DNA of 64,000 bases, taken from positions 15,757,701-15,821,700 of the forward strand of contig OX155905.1 in NCBI GenBank assembly GCA_944588485.1, in the 5' to 3' direction. The DNA is from Phosphuga atrata. Its lineage: Eukaryota > Arthropoda > Insecta > Coleoptera > Silphidae. The translations under genes were made by a program, and so were the position numbers. The notes beneath the pieces were generated by a model that saw only the letters and a list, made by a program, of their open reading frames with translations, ran no database searches and was not told the DNA's origin. The first letter of the stretch is position 1, and each line of letters opens with the position of its first letter. This document shows positions 29,205-42,300 of this stretch, piece by piece.

Positions 29205-29480
29205 CGGATAGAACAACGCGCAACTGAAAAACGCGCGACTATACAACGCGTCGAAAATATCACAGCGACATAACAACGCACTATGAAAACAAAACGTTAG
29301 AAAGTATCACACCCTAAAATAACTGATGATGATAATGATAATAATGATTAAGATGTGATAATTTCCTAGTGCAATATTTTGGAAGAGTATTTTATCGTCT
29401 GTTATTATTTACCATATTATTTTAGGAAGTGATGTTTTCGTAGCGCGTTGTTATGTCGCCGTGATATTTTCGAGACATTG
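29205..29480. mobile_element. Inverted-repeat element
   Basis: cgaaaatatcacagcgacat...gcactatgaaaac at about 29253-29292 is complementary to gttttcgtagcgc...gtcgccgtgatattttcg at about 29429-29472. The spacer is about 140 bases and AT-rich. A degenerate MITE. Confidence 0.65.
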
Positions 29481-29524
29481 TCTAGTCGGGCGTTATTTAA
29501 TCAGGATCAGGACACTCTGTTTAA

Positions 29525-29575
29525 CAATTGCGGCCCTACATAGTAGAAGTTTACCCACCCCTGTTCTAAAGAGAC
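29525..29575. mobile_element. Solo right end of a hAT-type element
   Basis: The reverse strand reads caggggtgggtaaacttcta followed by gggccgc, the common CAGGGGTGGGCAAACT hAT terminus. No matching left end is found nearby. Confidence 0.4.
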
Positions 29576-29580
29576 AAATA

Positions 29581-29835
29581 CAGGTATCCCCCCCATTAGT
29601 CCAATTAATGATTTACCAGAAAACAATATGCAAACAAAGCAACAATTTCTGGATAATTTTGCTACAAATTCTCCGAAAATGGTGGAAAATTTTATAATCT
29701 TATATAGAAATGATAGAAAGTCATACAAAATGTTGATTATGTAATACTCAAATTTAAAAAATCGCGCATAAAATAATAAATCGCGTTAAATCGAGGTTCG
29801 CGTTAATCGAACCCGTGCTAATCGGGGGACACCTG
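29581..29835. mobile_element. 255-bp pogo/Tigger-like MITE with TA duplication
   Basis: Left end CAGGTATCCCCCCCATTAG; right end on the other strand CAGGTGTCCCCCGATTAG. TA flanks both ends (29579-29580, 29836-29837). This terminus style and TA target fit the pogo branch of Tc1/mariner. No coding capacity. Confidence 0.75.
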
Positions 29836-30205
29836 TATGCTAAAAATCCCGTAATAAAATGAATTTAAGTAAATAGAATTAGATAAAATGATTAATAATA
29901 TTAAGTAAGCTTGGTTTTTCAATCAAGAAGTAAAAAACAAACAAAAAAGTTATAAATTCCCAGTAGTCGAACGAAAAAAAAATGAGTGGCAACGCTGCGA
30001 AAATAGAAAGGTTGTGATTTGTAAGGTTGTGTGAGGTGGAGAGTGGCAGCCGAGTAGGATTTGTTTACGTGTAACTTCGTGGCACTGGCCCTAGGCAGTC
30101 CGTAGGCGAGACACGAATTTCTCTCTCAATTGGTCGGACAGTTGGACGAGGATCGTTCGGTTTTCGCGTTTTAAACTTTAATTTACCGTCCAGTTCGCAG
30201 AGAAA

Positions 30206-30334
30206 ATGGCAAAACTAGTACGGAAAACTACAAACAAAAATCCACCAATTCTCAGTCATGAATTCGTCATTCAAAATCATGCAGATATTGTCTCTTGCAT
30301 TGCCATGGTCTTCGTTTTGGGACTCTTAATACAA
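30206..30334 (+). CDS. TRAM1: TRAM1-like exon 1 (start codon)
   Basis: The ATG at 30206 (context gagaaaatgg) opens MAKLVRKTTNKNPPILSHEF, matching the N-terminus of TRAM proteins almost residue for residue. The exon ends after GLLIQ in phase 0 at donor gtaagt, 30335. Confidence 0.93.
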
Positions 30335-33300
30335 GTAAGTCCTTATTCCACTTCATTTTACTTCCCCACAAAAAAATCCACGAAAAAACATGTAACATAT
30401 GCATAGGTTAAAACACACTCCTCTTTCCTATTTAATTCTTGTTAATCTAAATTGAATTAAAAAGTACTCGATATTTTTAAAACAACATATTTTTGATATT
30501 GTTCGCAATAAAATAGGCCATAATCTATAAAATTGGGTTAACATATGTCCAAATGTCACATGAAAAGTTCTCTCAATTTCATATTAAAAATATGACAGAA
30601 AATACAATTATATTGTCTTTTTAAAACAAAAAATGTTTAGCTAAAAAGACAAACATAATGAGAAACTTAAAATATTTCGTATGGATGTTTTTTTCTTTTA
30701 ACTTTTTTGAAGAATTGAATTAAAAGCTACTCATTATTTTCATTTCAGTATATTTGTGATATCCTTTGCAATAAAATAGGCTGTGATTTACAAAATTGGG
30801 TTAACATATGTCCAAATGCCACATGAAAAGTTGTCTCATTTTCATATTAAAAAAATAACAGAAACTACAAATAAATTTTCATTTTAAAACAAGAAATGTT
30901 TTGGTAAAAACTCAAATATGATGATAAACTTAAAACATTTTGTATGGATGGCTTTCATATTTAAGTTTTGTTAATAAGATTAACACAAGTCCTGGGTTCA
31001 AATCCTGGGTATGGAAAAATAAGCAGTCATCACAGTAAGTCCTCCCCTAATAGTGACTCGCGAATCATGTTAAAAACTGTAAGGGCTCCCTATTCTTGTG
31101 TCTAAGAGCAAGACATCAAGGACAAGCATAGGCAGTGGGAGGAGATCCAGGTCCTACTTAGGACTGTAGCACCCTTAGAGATAATAAGATGAACAACATG
31201 CTGCTTTTGTGCAAAAGCACAAATCTGTAGAATATAAAATGGACAGGAAGAAATCATTACAAACAAAGCGGACATTGTGGCCATCATCCAGAACTTTTAC
31301 CAGCAACTGTACAGCCCCTCAGTTCTTAAACCTGACAATAAAGGGAGAGAGAGCCAGTTAGAAACATTGGGTCCAAAGAACAAACAAACAAATATCGATG
31401 GACATGAGATTGGAGCAGTGCTGAGAGAGATGAAAAGCACCAGGGGAAACAGAGTTACGGCGGAAATGCTGAAACTCTCTAGAGAAGCCACAACACACCC
31501 TCTAAAACAAGTGTCTGCAAGAGCAATGAGTACCATCATCATAGAGAATTGCAGAAGTCATTCTACTATTTAAGTAGACTATAATGACTTTGCTTGCAAT
31601 GATTTATCCCTGTTCATTTTATATTCTACAGATTTATGCTTTTGCACAAAAGCAGCATGTTGTTCATCTTATTATCTCTAAGGGTGCTACAGTCCTAAGT
31701 AGGACCTGGATCTCCTCCCAGTGCCTACACTTGTCCTTGATGTCTTGATCTTAGACACAAGAATAGGGAGCCCTTTCAGTTTTTAACATGGTTCGCGAGT
31801 CATTATTAGGGGAGGTTTCATGGCAGATTTTTACTGTGATGACTTTGCTTATTTTTCCATACCCAGGATTTGAACCTTCTGTCAGGACTTCTGTTAATCT
31901 TATTAACAAAACTTAAATATGAAAGACATTCAATACGAAAGGCAATAGTGCAGATATAGAGAACTACAGACCAATCAGTTCACTGTCTGTTTTCTACATG
32001 CTGTTGACCTGCATAGTCACAGACAACCTAACCATTGTTTCAAAGTCAGGCAGGACATCATCTGTCCACCTTTTTCTTTGCCTCTCTCTTACTTTCTTCT
32101 GGCTTCAAGTGTGTTAAGCAAGTTTGACTTTTACCAACTGGTCGAACAAGCAGGATTTTTCAGAAGGTATAGCACAACAGACCATATCATATATCATAAT
32201 TAAAAGCTACTCGTGATTTCCTCTACAAATTTTTTTTTATATCTTTCGCAATAAAATTGGCCACAATCTACAAAATTGAGTTGAGTTTGATTTGAACATA
32301 TGGCCAAATGTCACATGAAAAGTACTCTCAAACTTCAAATAACATAAAATTCATTGACATTATGATTTTCAAACGTATTTAAAATGGGAAAAAGTTTTGG
32401 TTTTGCTCAAAAAAGTTAATTCCATGTGCTTATTTGGAACTCTTATTAGAAATCTTGTTTTTTCTAATAATCCTATCTTTGTTTGTTTCCATGTGTAAAA
32501 TATTTTCAAGCTCTAATTGATTGAGTAAATATATAAAGTGCCACAGAGACGATCAATAAAATTGACAATTCCAATTGTCAATGATATTATTGATGCCATT
32601 CATTGACCGTCTAGGACAGGGGTCGGCAACCCGCGGCTCGCGAACCTCTTGCGGCTCTTTTCTTAAAAGTCCTAATTTTATTCAAATGTCCTAAAAATCC
32701 GAAACCTAAACCCTACACTCCAAAACGTAATTTTATTTCGAATTTTTAAATAGTTTCAGGCTCGTTTTATAAAATATTCCAATGAAATTGAAGTAATTAA
32801 CAAGAAAATCCATGCAAATTTGGTTAGTTTAGTGTTTTAATCGAGAAAACCATAAATTTAAAGTGCTCATTTTGATCTCTAGATGTGAAAATATTTTCAT
32901 CTCTAGAATAAAAAAATGTCACTTTCATATAGGGTAAGCTGTAGAAAAATTGCAATTTTCACATATATCAGTAGAAAAATGTATAAAGTACCCCAGAGAC
33001 AATCAATAAAATTTACAATTATCAATGATATTATTGATGCCATTCATTGACTGACTAGGTCAGGGGTCGGCAACCCGCGGCTTGCGAACCGCATGCGACT
33101 CTTTTCTTAAGTTGTATGGCTCTTCAACTCGTCTATAACATGTATTTTAAGTTTTTTTGAACAAATCAAACTTTCATTTATTGAAATAGAGATTGAGAGA
33201 CATTTAGAAAAATTACTTTTGATTGTATAAATTAAGAGAAAAGTACATTCCCATTTTAAGACATTTTCACCTTTCATTGCATTATACATCAAGAGGTGCT

Positions 33301-36300
33301 CCTGTGTATGCAAACATTTCCTGTCAAGATTAAAATAGTAGTTTATAATACGTAAGTGAGTGAAGAAGGGCTTTAGTGCATGAGTTGCGAAGTGTAATTG
33401 CTTTAATCGCCAATGAGTCTACGTGGCAAAAATTGTTTACTAGTATAAACGCAAAGTGACGGGAACACTATGTGGTCGTTGTCGATGTAATCTAGGTAAG
33501 GCCGGCGCGAGTGGTGTAGTGGTGACGCGAGTGGCCACATGTTAGAGCGCTAACTAACAAGTATAGAGGTCCCGAGTTCTATCCCCACTGCCGGCCGCAT
33601 TTGTACCAGAAGACAAATGTGAAAAATATTAATTAGCGCAATTTACAATAACAACTGGGTTTCTGGGCCTAATAAATGAATGTGAATGCAAAATACAATA
33701 GGCCACAAGTAGGCCGCAGTGTTTGAAGGGTCGGCAAACGCGGCATCCACATCGGACCAAACTTTTACAAAAAATCTAGGTAAGCCTAATCTTACATAAC
33801 CTAGATTTAATCTAGATTAGGTTATGGTTAGATTAAGTTATATTAGAGCCCGATAAATCCAGACTGCGGGGCGAGACTTTTTGATTCAAAATAAGAAAAA
33901 TTAATTCAATTTTAATATACGTCAGAAAATTTCTCTAGGTGTATGATTTTTTTTTACAACACACAATTGTGATAAGGGCATACGGATATTTATATTAGAA
34001 GGACATTCAATAATATACTTATTAATGTATTCATTTTAGTGTGTGAGTAGATAATAGTATATTACGTGACAAGAGTTTTAAGAACCATATTACGTACGAG
34101 CGGAACAGTTAACTGCGGGGCGAGAGAACAAATAGGAATCGTTTAATAATGAAACTTGATTTGATTTAGATTGAAATTTTACGCACGATTTGGATACTTT
34201 TACATACAATTGTGATAAGGGCATAAGGATGCATATAGGACATTCAATAATTTACTTATTACTGTATTCATTTTAGTGTGTGAGTAGATTAGTATATTAG
34301 TGTCTTCATTTTAGTGGGGAGTAATTCCGCGAGTACGCAATTGCCTTACAACTCGAGTTATGTACTATACTTTATCTACGACCACACTAATTTGTTTCTG
34401 TTTAATAAGAAAAATATGTTTGATGTTAACACCTTCGACCTTATTTAACTTGATAGAAATGAAAAGAAATACATTCATAATGGTCACATAACTTTTTATT
34501 TAGTAGTTATTTGTAGTTTTCGTTTAAACGGTTTAAACGTGAAAAAAAACGAAATTAATGACAGCTTCTATATGAATGATGTGACGTTTAATGATGGTTT
34601 GGAAATCACGGAGTACTATATTTAAAAATAGTATCAACGTGCAGCTCGCAACCAATCGACGAATCGTAAACCAAACGTTCATGGGTGATTTTGAATTATT
34701 ACATAACATTAATCGCGGATTGGTCCATATGTTTGTGGTATGATGTATTTACATAGTCCACGAACTGTACAATAATGGGCATTTACAATAGTGATCGTAG
34801 ATAAAAGTAATAATGGACTTGGTACTAAAAATTGTTGATCAAATTGATCAAAAAATCAAATCGTTGCAAAAACATTAAATCATTGCGAAAATGTTCTTCA
34901 AAATTTCAGTCAATGTATCAAAAATATTGACACATTTTCATTGTTTTTGAATGCTAGGTGGCTTCACCAAAGACATAGAATTAGAGATGAACATGGGACC
35001 AGTTTCTCGTTCCAGATCCCATCCCGTGGGGCGGATCCTTGTCACTGTCTCATCATATTTTCGTCCCACTGTCCCATCCCATAAACCTAAAATTTTCGTT
35101 CCATCCCATCCCATCCCGGTCCATTCATCCCATTTTTCCCATACAGCAGACTCTCTTTTCGGTTCCTCTCGTTTCGGACTTTCTTAACGATAATAAGGAA
35201 TATGCAAGAGATTTATATTTACTTGATTTTTTTACCACCGATACTTTACGATCTTGGAATTACACCTATACCATTATTTTCTTATTTAGTTTGTATTTTA
35301 TTCCAAAAATTCTAATCAAAAAGTCAAAAATATGCGAGCGAAATTCAAATTTGCGAAACGATTCACCATTGATCGAACCGAAACCAAGGACTGTGACATG
35401 TTATGACATTTATCGACGTCAATATTTGTCTCTGATATTCACTGTGCGGTTTTGCTGGGCAATATTACTGTAGTGTTTTTTCAGTTCTGTGTTTTCTAAT
35501 GTTTTGTTATTGTTTTCTAGTTTTTCTTAGTGTTTTCTAGTTCTGCGTTTCTAGTGTGTTAGTACCTATATAGTGCAATTTTGGTCGAGGTTCGATGCTA
35601 CTAGAGAAAAAACAAAAAATTGATCGCTTGCAAAGTGTGAAATGACCCAAAATATAAGCTATTACAAAATAGTGCAATTTTAGTCTATAGTGATAAAAAA
35701 TTATCAAGAACAATGCTGGAAAGTGGTTTTGTTAAAGCACAATCGGACAATTTACCAAAAATAGATGTATTTATGATGTGCTCTGAGAATAACCAAACTG
35801 CATTGCTAATATGTTAAATGATTCATTTAATTTTAATTTCTTTAATGTAATTAGTATGTCTATAGTTGGAAGCTTTCACTTAAAAGTTTTATTAAATGAT
35901 ATGATTGTTTGAGTAATCCTATCAACATTTTAGGCTCTTTTCCTTTAGCAGTTATTGTACCAGTTCGCATTACATTTTTAAAATGTTTTTCATCCTCGAA
36001 ATCATCTTGCGTCCAACTTAATTCAGATGAGCTACATGATGCATAATCAGGGAATATCACTGTAGAATCAAAAGAAATAGATGTTGTATCAACTGGGTTA
36101 TCTGTAAATAACTTCCTAGCTGATTTTATTGGTGACGTTGCAATATTTTGTAATGTAAGACGAAGTGGAGATAGAGCAACATTTTTCTTTTCCATTCTTA
36201 AATTTACTTGAACACCTTTACTTCTGTACTTAGACTTAATATTTACTTGCAGAGCTTTGTCACAGTGTAATTTGTCTGTATTACTAGAGGCTTCAATCTG

Positions 36301-39300
36301 GTCTGTTTCACAATCAGAGACATCCATGCGAGAGGTACTGGGCTTTGCTCGATAATCATCACTTCCTTCAATATGAAAACTACTTTTCCCGGCTTCATAG
36401 TAACTTGTTTTTGGTGTTTCAATTTCTAAAGGATTTGTACTTTTGACAGCTACTAGTGATAATCTTTGTCTTTTGATAGCACATATTCCCTCTTGTGGTG
36501 GTTATATGTGGCATATAAGCCATGGTGGTGGCATATTTTCTTTTTGGCACTGAAATATATGAGACAACTCCTTCCTTTAACCGTAGAATAACTTTTTGCC
36601 CTTGTTGTTTCATGATGTTGTATTGAACATAATTTGTAGTATCTTCCTCAATCTTAAATAAATTCAACATTTAATAAAACCCTGGAAGAAATTCACACCA
36701 TGTAAACTATCGAAATACAATATACTTACATTAAAGTGATCTTCACAACAATATGAACACGTTTTTGGAGATATTTCATCTCTTCTTACAACCTTGCACC
36801 ATTCTTACTTCTACGTATTTTGCATTTCTTGGTACAAAAAAATACACTTTATGTGGAGTACTTATAATAGTGTTTTTGCATTCCGGTACAGTACAATATT
36901 TATAATATGGTTTTTTAGCTTTTTCCATTATCGAAATAGCCATTCAAACTGAAAATACTTAACTGTCAAAAGTGTAAGTAACTGTCAACATTGCAAATAG
37001 TAAACGACACTGAATGACAATAGAGAGCTGTGACGTCATCCAAAGCGGCCGAAAAATGGGACCGTTCAAACAGGTCAAATTTAATCGGTATTTTATATAT
37101 TTTTTTAAAAATTAATTGAAACACTTTCAACAGTATTTATATTTTTTACTATGTTAAAACGAAGTAAAAAGTGAATTAAGCAAATAAAAAAAATTGATGC
37201 ATATTACTTCAAATTTAATTTTTCCGTAATTTCTTTATCTAACAGTGAGTAATCCTATGTTTTCGCAAACGGATCGTAAGACTTTTCAGGAACTACGTCA
37301 TTATCACAGAAATCTCCTGGACTGGACATATTATGGAAAATGTACATATGTGGACATATGTGGAAGTAAGCAATTAATTATGCGCAGCAGCTGTACGACG
37401 TTAGACTTGAAAGACGTTTAAATTTAAGGACCTGAAATTACGAACCTGATATAAAACAAATCTCTGCATCAATTCACTCGTAAAAGTCTCACTGATTGTT
37501 ATTTTTGTATACCACCATCCCTGCGACTCTTGTATAAGATTTTTTTTTTTTTTTAAGAAAATTTACTTAAAACCGGTTGCCGACCCCTGGTCTAGGAAAT
37601 AATAAATGCGATTGTCAGGCAATTGATAGAAATTTTGATTGATGGACATATTTGATTGATAAGTGCCATTGATAGCAGCGATTGATGGTGTAACTAGCAA
37701 TTGACAATTGTTCATTCACAGCAAAGATGATGGATGGGTGTGATAAGTTTGTTTTACTATTAACCCATTAACAGGAAATTTTTTTATTAATCTTTGGCTG
37801 GATAAGTTATATCTTATTATTTGGTGGCACTACAGCTTTTGATGTGTCTTGGTGTGTATATATGACTGGTATACAGATGGCTCCAAAAAGGACAGTAGAA
37901 CAGACGCAGGAATCTATGGACCATCCTTGAGGTACAGTTTATCTGTGCCCCTGGGATCACATACTACGGCATTCCAAGCGGAAATACACGCCATTGCGAT
38001 CTGTGCCCATGAAAATCTAATGATGGACTACAAAAGTAGAAACATCCGCATTTTCACGGACAGTCAGGCTGCTATAAATGCCTTAAGATTAAATGCCATG
38101 AGATTAAATCTAAAACAACTTGGAACTACCTCCAGAATCTCAAAGCTCTGGCAAAACACAACAAGGTCATATTTGCTTGGGTACCGAGCCATAGGGGACT
38201 GGTAGAAAACGAAATAGCGGACAAGTTAGCAAAGGATGGTGCTAACAAAGCAAACATCAGTGCTAGCAGGGACTCCAACATTACCAATATAACATAGCCT
38301 GTAATAAAATCTGTAAATGGGTAGCTACTAAGCACCTGGCTACAGTGTGATAAAACAAATGGACAGAAAAATAGCAAACGAATGCTAAAAAATTCATCGG
38401 TCTCTTTAACTGCTGAACTCCTGCAAATGAAAAGGAAGCAGATCACAATTGTGGCTGGCCTACTTACAGGCCACTGTGCAGACTGCTATGAAGAGGAGAA
38501 ACTGCCTCTCATATAATCTTCAATTGTGAAGCAATTGCACTTAGGAGACATGAACTTAGCATTACAGCAAATGAGATCCCTGTGAAGAATATGGCACATA
38601 GACTCCTAAACCTAATACAGGGCCTGGATCTATTTGCATGAATGTAACATTGTGGGGAAATACAATAGGCCACAAGGATGCAGTATTCTTAGGGCTTACA
38701 GGGCTTCACCTACATTGGTTGATAAAGAAAAAAAAATGATGGGTTAATATCCATGTACCATGATTATCCTGTTTTATAGCAGTTCTAGTAAAAAATGGTC
38801 ATGGGTAAAACAGTTTTGCAGTTTGTATTGTTCTTTGGACCAGTGTCTCTTTCTCTTTTCTTTCTTCCGAGTGCAGAGAGCTAGGGTTAGGGCTAGAAAT
38901 CTCATGCCTGTGTTCAAGATCATTTCAAAATAAATAAAATAAGTAATTTTCACAAAGATCCAGAAATACCACACACAAGTTCACTGATAGATTAATAAAT
39001 GAGATTAATTAATAAATGGACCAAGCTCCAATTGCATCTTTGAATTGCAATTGATCATCTCCAGGGTCCTTTACATTAACTTGCTCTTATTTGTGTGTTA
39101 TATTGCAATATGCTTAAATAGTTAGCCGTCAATTGTTTGTAATCAAAAACTAAATTTCTAATTAAATATACACTGTTACTACTGACGTCCCTGTCCTATT
39201 ATAATTATGGAATCGTTGACTACATCATTCTTGAGAGGCTTCTACTGTTTTGGGAACCCCTGCTTTAAACCTAAGTCTGTAAAAGACTATCTACAAATTG

Positions 39301-42300
39301 ACAGAATATGGATTATAAGATTATAATAGGTTCTCCAATTAAGAAAAACACACCAAAACACACTTAAGCGGTTCTCACTTGATCAATATAATTACTTCAA
39401 TATTGTTTCTGTAAATTTATTGATCAGTGGAGGGGCATATTAAGTCAATAAGATTGACGTTAATTAAATTGAGACATATCAAATAATTGTTTTTTATTTA
39501 AACTCCTTCAATGTATTGAAGCAGTGTCAATATTTATTGTCCATATTGACAATATTTTCACCATTCTGCCTATTATGTAACAGTGGCACCTTCTGGAAAT
39601 ATTCTTTAGAAAAACATAATAAGATAAATATGTCTTGGATGATATCCAGTATAATTGAGCAAATATTGAAGCAATTATATTGACCATGTGAGTGTCATCT
39701 TCAATATTTATTTCATCAATCTTCTTCTTCCATTGACCTTACAACCCTGGGTGGGTCTTGGCCTGGTCCACTACAAGCCTCCATTCCTCCCTATCCTCTG
39801 CAAGTCTCTTCCATCCTGTGACATTCTTTGTTCGTATTTCCTGCATAACTTATTATCATATATTACATATTTTCTCCAGCTTTTTGTTGGCCTTTCTCTC
39901 GACATTGTTTTTGTCAGTAGCTACTGTGTAATTTGTTTTACTTTATTGTGTTTGTCACCTTATCTCCCCAGATAAGGATCCACTCTCATTATGTGTCTGG
40001 ACCATCGCAGCCCCTGTGCCTTCTACCTTTACTATGTCAACTCCACTTGTTATATCATTTAATACATAGTTCATCCTAATTCTCTACATGTTTCCATCTT
40101 CTCTACTTTGACAGTGTCCATGTCTCGCATTCCATTATGCCATGTTATTACCAGTTTTATTAGAGTTCGATATATTTTTTGCTTTGTTGTTCTCCTTAAT
40201 ATTCTAGATGATAGTATTTCTTGGCTTAACTCGCTCTTTCTCCTGCTGTAATTGTTCTTTTTAACTCCTGATTTGTATTTTTGAATTGAGTCACTAATAT
40301 TGAAGCAATTATATTAACTATGTGTTATATTAACTATATACATTTCAGCTACTTTTATGTAATTTTTATTTAAGGTATAAAAAAAGTTCTACATGTTTCT
40401 AAATAAGCAAATGTTTCCTAAAAACTTATGTTAATTAAACGTATGTTGTTAGCCCATTTACATAATTTTTTCTCTTTTTTTTTTCAGGCGACAACTCCAA
40501 TGGTGTCTGTGTTCATAGCTCTCCAACATAATGTAACACAAGCTGGAGAGATTCCGTTGTTCACATCGGGCTACAAGGATTGGGCCGGAATTTTCTTTTA
40601 CAGTCTTATTTGCATCATTATCCATGCTATCATCCAAGAATATGTTTTGGATGTAAGTAAATAAATTGGTTTGTAGAAATTTGTCAAAGTAATTAAATTT
40701 TTTTTTTTTTTAGAAAATTTCCAAGCGTCTTCATTTATCTAAGTCCAAGATGGCTGTCTTCAACAGTAGTGGACAATTGGCTATTTTTTACTTAATCTCT
40801 ATTGTTTGGGGCTATGATATTATTTTAAGAGAAAAATTCTTCCCTAATGTAAGTATTAATATAAGTAATACTTTGAGGCATAGCGGTTTTAAAAGTGTCC
40901 CATCTATTTATACTACATATTCAAAATATTGTGTTTCAAAGGGTTATGATTAATTTAATATTTTAGATATCTGCGATATGGTCTGACTACCCTTCACCGA
41001 TGTCATTCATGTTGAAATTGTTCCTAATCATCCAAATTTCGTATAGTCTTCACGAAATTCCCGAACTTTACTTCCAAAGGACCAAAAAAGAGGAGTATCT
41101 CTCAAAGGCAAGCCAGTCCTTGGCCTCTCTTGTTATCATTTCCATCCCTTATTTCCTCAACTTCAACCGGTTGCTCCTTGCACTCTTAGTATTACACTTC
41201 ACCTCCGAACTTGTCATTCATATTGCTCAACTTATCCAAACCATCGACAAAGATGATAAATTCACCAAATGTAAGTTTAAACAAAAATAATTTAATTTTT
41301 TGTAAATATTTACTATAACTACTTCAAGTTTCAAAAACAGAACATCAAGTATTTATTGGACGATTTTAATGAAATTTACAGAATTTGATCATGTAAATGA
41401 ACTGCATCCATGATCAAAAAAACAAATGAAAAAAATGAATGTGTTGGACCTCCACGTTTTGCCAAGCACTCATTAACACGTCGGGGTATGCTAGAAATCA
41501 GGCTATCAATATCGACTTGGGGTATTTCATTCCAAACTTTGTTAATTTGACCTCTAAGTTCCATTACAGTGTTAGCGGGGCGCTGTAAGTTACTTATTCT
41601 AACACCTATCATATCTCAAACAAGTTCTATCGGCGATAGATCTGGAAAACGAGATTGAATGAGAAGAATGAGACCAAAGTAACAAATTGATTTCGGCACT
41701 ATCAAAAAACTGTCTTGCAATGGCCGTTGTGTGAGGCCGAACGTTATCTTTCTGAAAAATGGGGTTCTGCAAGGCATTTACGTAGGGATTACAAAACGGG
41801 ATGTAAAATGTTGTCAATATACCGATTCGCGTTAAGACTTGCTTCTAAAAAAACTAGAGGATACCGACTACCACATACGCTATCGCCCCGCAAACTATAT
41901 ATCCCTGTGTAAGGGTCGTATGTCTTTTAACAGCAGATTGTAAAATTTTGACGTCTCACTCTTCTGCGACCATCATGAGCCCATAAACAGAACCGAGAGA
42001 CATCGCTGAAGATAATGTTATTCCATTCCATTGTCTTTGCTTGCACCAATCAAGTGTTGCTCTGCGGAGTAAGAGGTAGACACAATTGTGGACGGTAGGA
42101 TCTAATACCAAAACTGCGGATTCTTTTGTAAACAGTGCCCATAAATACTCTTTGGCCATTTAGAGCCAATTTCTTAATGCCCGCGACGTTGTAAATCTGT
42201 CCCTTAAAGTTGTAAGACCAAGAGCTTATCTTCACGCTCAGTGGTGCTTCTTGGACGTCCTGATGCAAGTCTGCGTCGATTCTGTCCAGCTACGGACCAT

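Larger units (their letters stand above)
30450..32345. repeat. ~263-bp tandem repeat, three copies, last one displaced
   Basis: Copies at about 30450-30690 and 30715-30953 (ttgggttaacatatgtccaa in both, 263 bp apart), plus a third at about 32198-32345 (catatggccaaatgtcacat). The last is separated from the second by the inverted-repeat and LINE block 30955-32190. No coding sequence; TRAM intron 1. Confidence 0.7.
32617..37589. mobile_element. 5-kb hAT-type element with exact 8-bp target duplication
   Basis: Left end CAGGGGTCGGCAACCCGCGG; right end on the other strand CAGGGGTCGGCAACCGG. Flanks gtctagga (32609-32616 and 37590-37597) are identical. A second left end at 33061 comes from a tandem duplication. 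The inside holds a SINE (33501-33772) and a THAP-domain gene remnant on the minus strand (35860-36928); a standard hAT transposase was not recognised. It lies in TRAM intron 1. Confidence 0.85.

Noticed and set aside
30985..31012. tRNA gene suggested by gggttcaaatcctggg
   Set aside because: Only a B-box-like piece is present; no A box or cloverleaf could be drawn, so at most a SINE scrap.
34951..35473. ORFs rich in Ser-His-Pro (SHPIP repeats)
   Set aside because: They arise from tcccatcccatccc-type low-complexity DNA; no domain, no splice context.
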